Of a DNA stretch of 18,764 bases, positions 17,222 through 18,764 are shown one piece after another (the stretch's first letter is position 1; the number at the start of each line of letters is the position of its first letter). The position numbers and the translations under genes were made by a program. Where the stretch lies: contig JAPKCN010000008.1 in the NCBI GenBank assembly GCA_028822945.1, positions 1-18,764 of the forward strand, given 5' to 3'. Origin of the DNA: Porticoccaceae bacterium (lineage in GTDB: Bacteria; Pseudomonadota; Gammaproteobacteria; Pseudomonadales; Porticoccaceae). Below the pieces are notes generated by a model. It had not been told where the DNA came from and made no database searches. It saw nothing but the letters and a program-made list of their open reading frames with translations.

Positions 17222-17796
17222 TATCTGGCCCTCTTGACAAATTGACTCAATATCACGATGCGTTGACCATTGACGCGACCCTCGATCTGTCGATGATTAT
17301 TGGCAACCAGAGAGATATTGCGCACCAGTGTGCCGCGCTTGGCGGTAAAGCCGGCGCCCTTTACCTCGAGGTTTTTACTCAGTATCACCCGATCGCCGTC
17401 AGCCAGCGCCGCGCCGTTGGCGTCCTGATGAGCCGGCTCGGCTGGGCTCTCAGTAGTTGTTTGTTGCGCCCACTCGAGGGTACTGTCATCTAAGTAGAGT
17501 ACTTCGAGCGCCTCGCGGCACCAGTCGACGTGGGTCAGAGCGCTTAATATACGCCAAGCTTGAGCCTGCACTGCGGGCACCTGACTCCACATGCTGTTAT
17601 TGAGGCAGAGCCAATAAGTGCTGTCGAGTGGCTGGCCAGCGCTTAGCTGCACACGGCACTGCGCGCAAAGCAACATGGCAAAGTCGATACTCTCACTGCG
17701 CTGTGGCGTGATCCAATACAATTCCAGCGGTTGTGGTTTAGCACAGAGTTCACAGTTGGATGCGCAGCGCTGGTGTAGTTGTTGTCTTATGTCCGC
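17221..17796 (-). CDS. PhnA/YjdM-domain zinc-ribbon protein, start codon missing or non-standard
   Basis: The C-terminal 75 residues are a PhnA (YjdM) domain: DANGAALADGDRVILSKNL, VKGAGFTAKRGTLVRNISLV and VNGQRIVILSQFVKR. Despite its name, the domain has no proven role in phosphonate use. The N-terminal part carries a zinc ribbon with RCASNCELC and LLCAQC, then WLCLNNSMWSQVPAVQ. The first ribbon half (17760s) lies upstream of any ATG, GTG or TTG in frame. The frame opens after TGA at 17814-17812, and AGGAG (17806-17802) lies five bases before GCG 17796, just where relatives start. GCG is one base from GTG, so the start may be lost. The first standard codon, TTG 17721, would delete half the zinc ribbon. 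The stop overlaps the aldolase start as TAATG. Confidence 0.7.
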   Translation of the reverse strand, partial: ADIRQQLHQRCASNCELCAKPQPLELYWITPQRSESIDFAMLLCAQCRVQLSAGQPLDSTYWLCLNNSMWSQVPAVQAQAWRILSALTHVDWCREALEVLYLDDSTLEWAQQTTTESPAEPAHQDANGAALADGDRVILSKNLEVKGAGFTAKRGTLVRNISLVANNHRQIEGRVNGQRIVILSQFVKRAR

Positions 17797-17949
17797 GAGA
17801 ACTCCTAGCGTTCAACCGAAACACTCACTAACATGATGACATATTACGTCTCGCAAAACAGACTTGAATCATCACAGCCAGTTCGTATAGTGCTGCGAGA
17901 ACCGGCCGCATTTGGGTGAAGGTCCCTTACGCTCGCGAACTTTGGTCGG

Positions 17950-18764
17950 TTAATGCGCGGATAGCGCATCCGCCGCCGCCCATCCCGAGACGACTGCGCC
18001 CTCGACGCGCGGGCCTGCAAAGGCATCTCCAGCGAGTACTAATTTAGGACTGTCGGTAATCATTAGGCAGGCTTGCCGGTCGACTCGACTGGGTTTGCTG
18101 TAACGCCAACCGTGCACCTGATAGTCGATCACCGAGGCCTGCAACCAAGGTTTGGCCGCATTGATAATATGTTTGCCTACGGTGTCGCGAGGCGCGTCGA
18201 TATGCTCTGCGCTAAAACTGGCACTGGCGTGAAGAGTAACTGCTGGCAGTGCTGACACGCCCTTTTGCTGGTTATCGCTAATCCAGTCGAGAATGCCGTC
18301 TTGCGGGGCCAAAGCGCCTGGTGCGGGGATCATGCTAGGCCCGTCGAGCACCGCCATCACCGCAATGCAAGCGTCATATTTAAGCCGCTCCAAACGCTGG
18401 CGATGGTCTGCCGATAGCGCAATAGCGCCGCTGTAGATAAGCGCCAGCGATTGCGGTACAGGCGCGGTTAATAGCACTGCGCTGGCGCTAATACTGTCAC
18501 CATTGTCCAAACTGGCATGCCAGTTTTCGCCAGATTGGCATAGCTCGATGACCTCAGTGGTCGAGCATACCTCGATGCCGCGCGCGAGGTCTTTCGCCAG
18601 TGCTGTCATGCTCGGCACACCGCGCCAGCGCGGATGTGCCCGCGGTTGCCCCGGATAACTCCGATACCACTCCGCAGCGACACCGGTGGCTACCCAGCGC
18701 TCTACCTGAGCGATAAATCGCGGGTCGCGGGCGGTCATAAACTGGGCACCATGGTCGAAATTTG
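17950..18764 (-). CDS. FAD-dependent amine oxidase/renalase-like protein, partial
   Basis: The 5' part lies beyond the right edge of the window. The frame continues upstream of ATG 18738 as NFDHGAQFMTARDPRF, and FDHGAQF is a typical segment shortly after the N-terminal FAD-binding motif of renalase-like flavoproteins, so about 50 residues are probably missing. The C-terminus has KLVLAGDAFAGPRVEGAVVSGWAAADAL, the conserved second FAD contact (GD...EGA..SG). STTEVIEL and ISASAVLLTAPVPQSLAL are the usual mid-protein strands. It probably oxidises an amine or reduced nucleotide, with the substrate unknown. It lies upstream of the PhnA-domain gene on the same strand, separated by about 150 bases with no clear terminator, so joint transcription is possible. 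Confidence 0.85.
   Translation of the reverse strand, partial: NFDHGAQFMTARDPRFIAQVERWVATGVAAEWYRSYPGQPRAHPRWRGVPSMTALAKDLARGIEVCSTTEVIELCQSGENWHASLDNGDSISASAVLLTAPVPQSLALIYSGAIALSADHRQRLERLKYDACIAVMAVLDGPSMIPAPGALAPQDGILDWISDNQQKGVSALPAVTLHASASFSAEHIDAPRDTVGKHIINAAKPWLQASVIDYQVHGWRYSKPSRVDRQACLMITDSPKLVLAGDAFAGPRVEGAVVSGWAAADALSAH

Overview
The window looks like chromosomal DNA of an aerobic gammaproteobacterium. EttA and YheS are close to the E. coli proteins along their whole length, and the hotdog thioesterase resembles E. coli YdiI. The gene mix (fused isobutyryl-CoA mutase, bactofilin, PhnA-domain protein, many CoA-linked enzymes) fits marine or Cellvibrionales-like lineages, but that finer placement is inference. 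Coding DNA is moderately GC-rich, while the first 300 bases are only about 34% GC by hand count and hold no recognisable gene. There are no rRNA or tRNA genes, CRISPR arrays, transposases or phage genes.

Left part (about 300-3900, minus strand): a saccharopine-dehydrogenase-like oxidoreductase, a gap with two GC-rich hairpins, then ettA followed 7 bases later by a YdiI-like thioesterase. Centre-left (about 3950-9825, plus strand): a glutathione S-transferase divergent from the oxidoreductase, an ABC half-exporter closely followed by yheS (TTG start), a bactofilin, and an unrecognised protein with a degenerate methyltransferase look. The window therefore has two translation-associated ABC-F proteins and one membrane ABC exporter.

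Centre-right (9816-16467): a GntR/FCD regulator points away from a very large icmF gene (cobalamin-dependent isobutyryl-CoA mutase fused to its G-protein chaperone). An SDR oxidoreductase and an LCAD-type acyl-CoA dehydrogenase follow on the same strand. The icmF promoter region carries a 33-bp near-perfect palindrome of the GntR operator type, so the divergent regulator very probably controls this acyl-CoA module.

Right part (16490-18764, minus strand): a FAD-dependent amine-oxidase/renalase-like gene runs off the window edge. Next comes a PhnA-domain zinc-ribbon gene whose expected start codon is GCG, and, sharing one base with it (TAATG), a class II aldolase/adducin gene with an in-frame TGA and a shortened metal-binding HxH motif. 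This coupled pair looks like an operon in early decay. A recoded (selenocysteine) TGA is a less likely alternative. I found no convincing new multi-gene system; the palindromic operator and the damaged pair are the two observations most worth checking.
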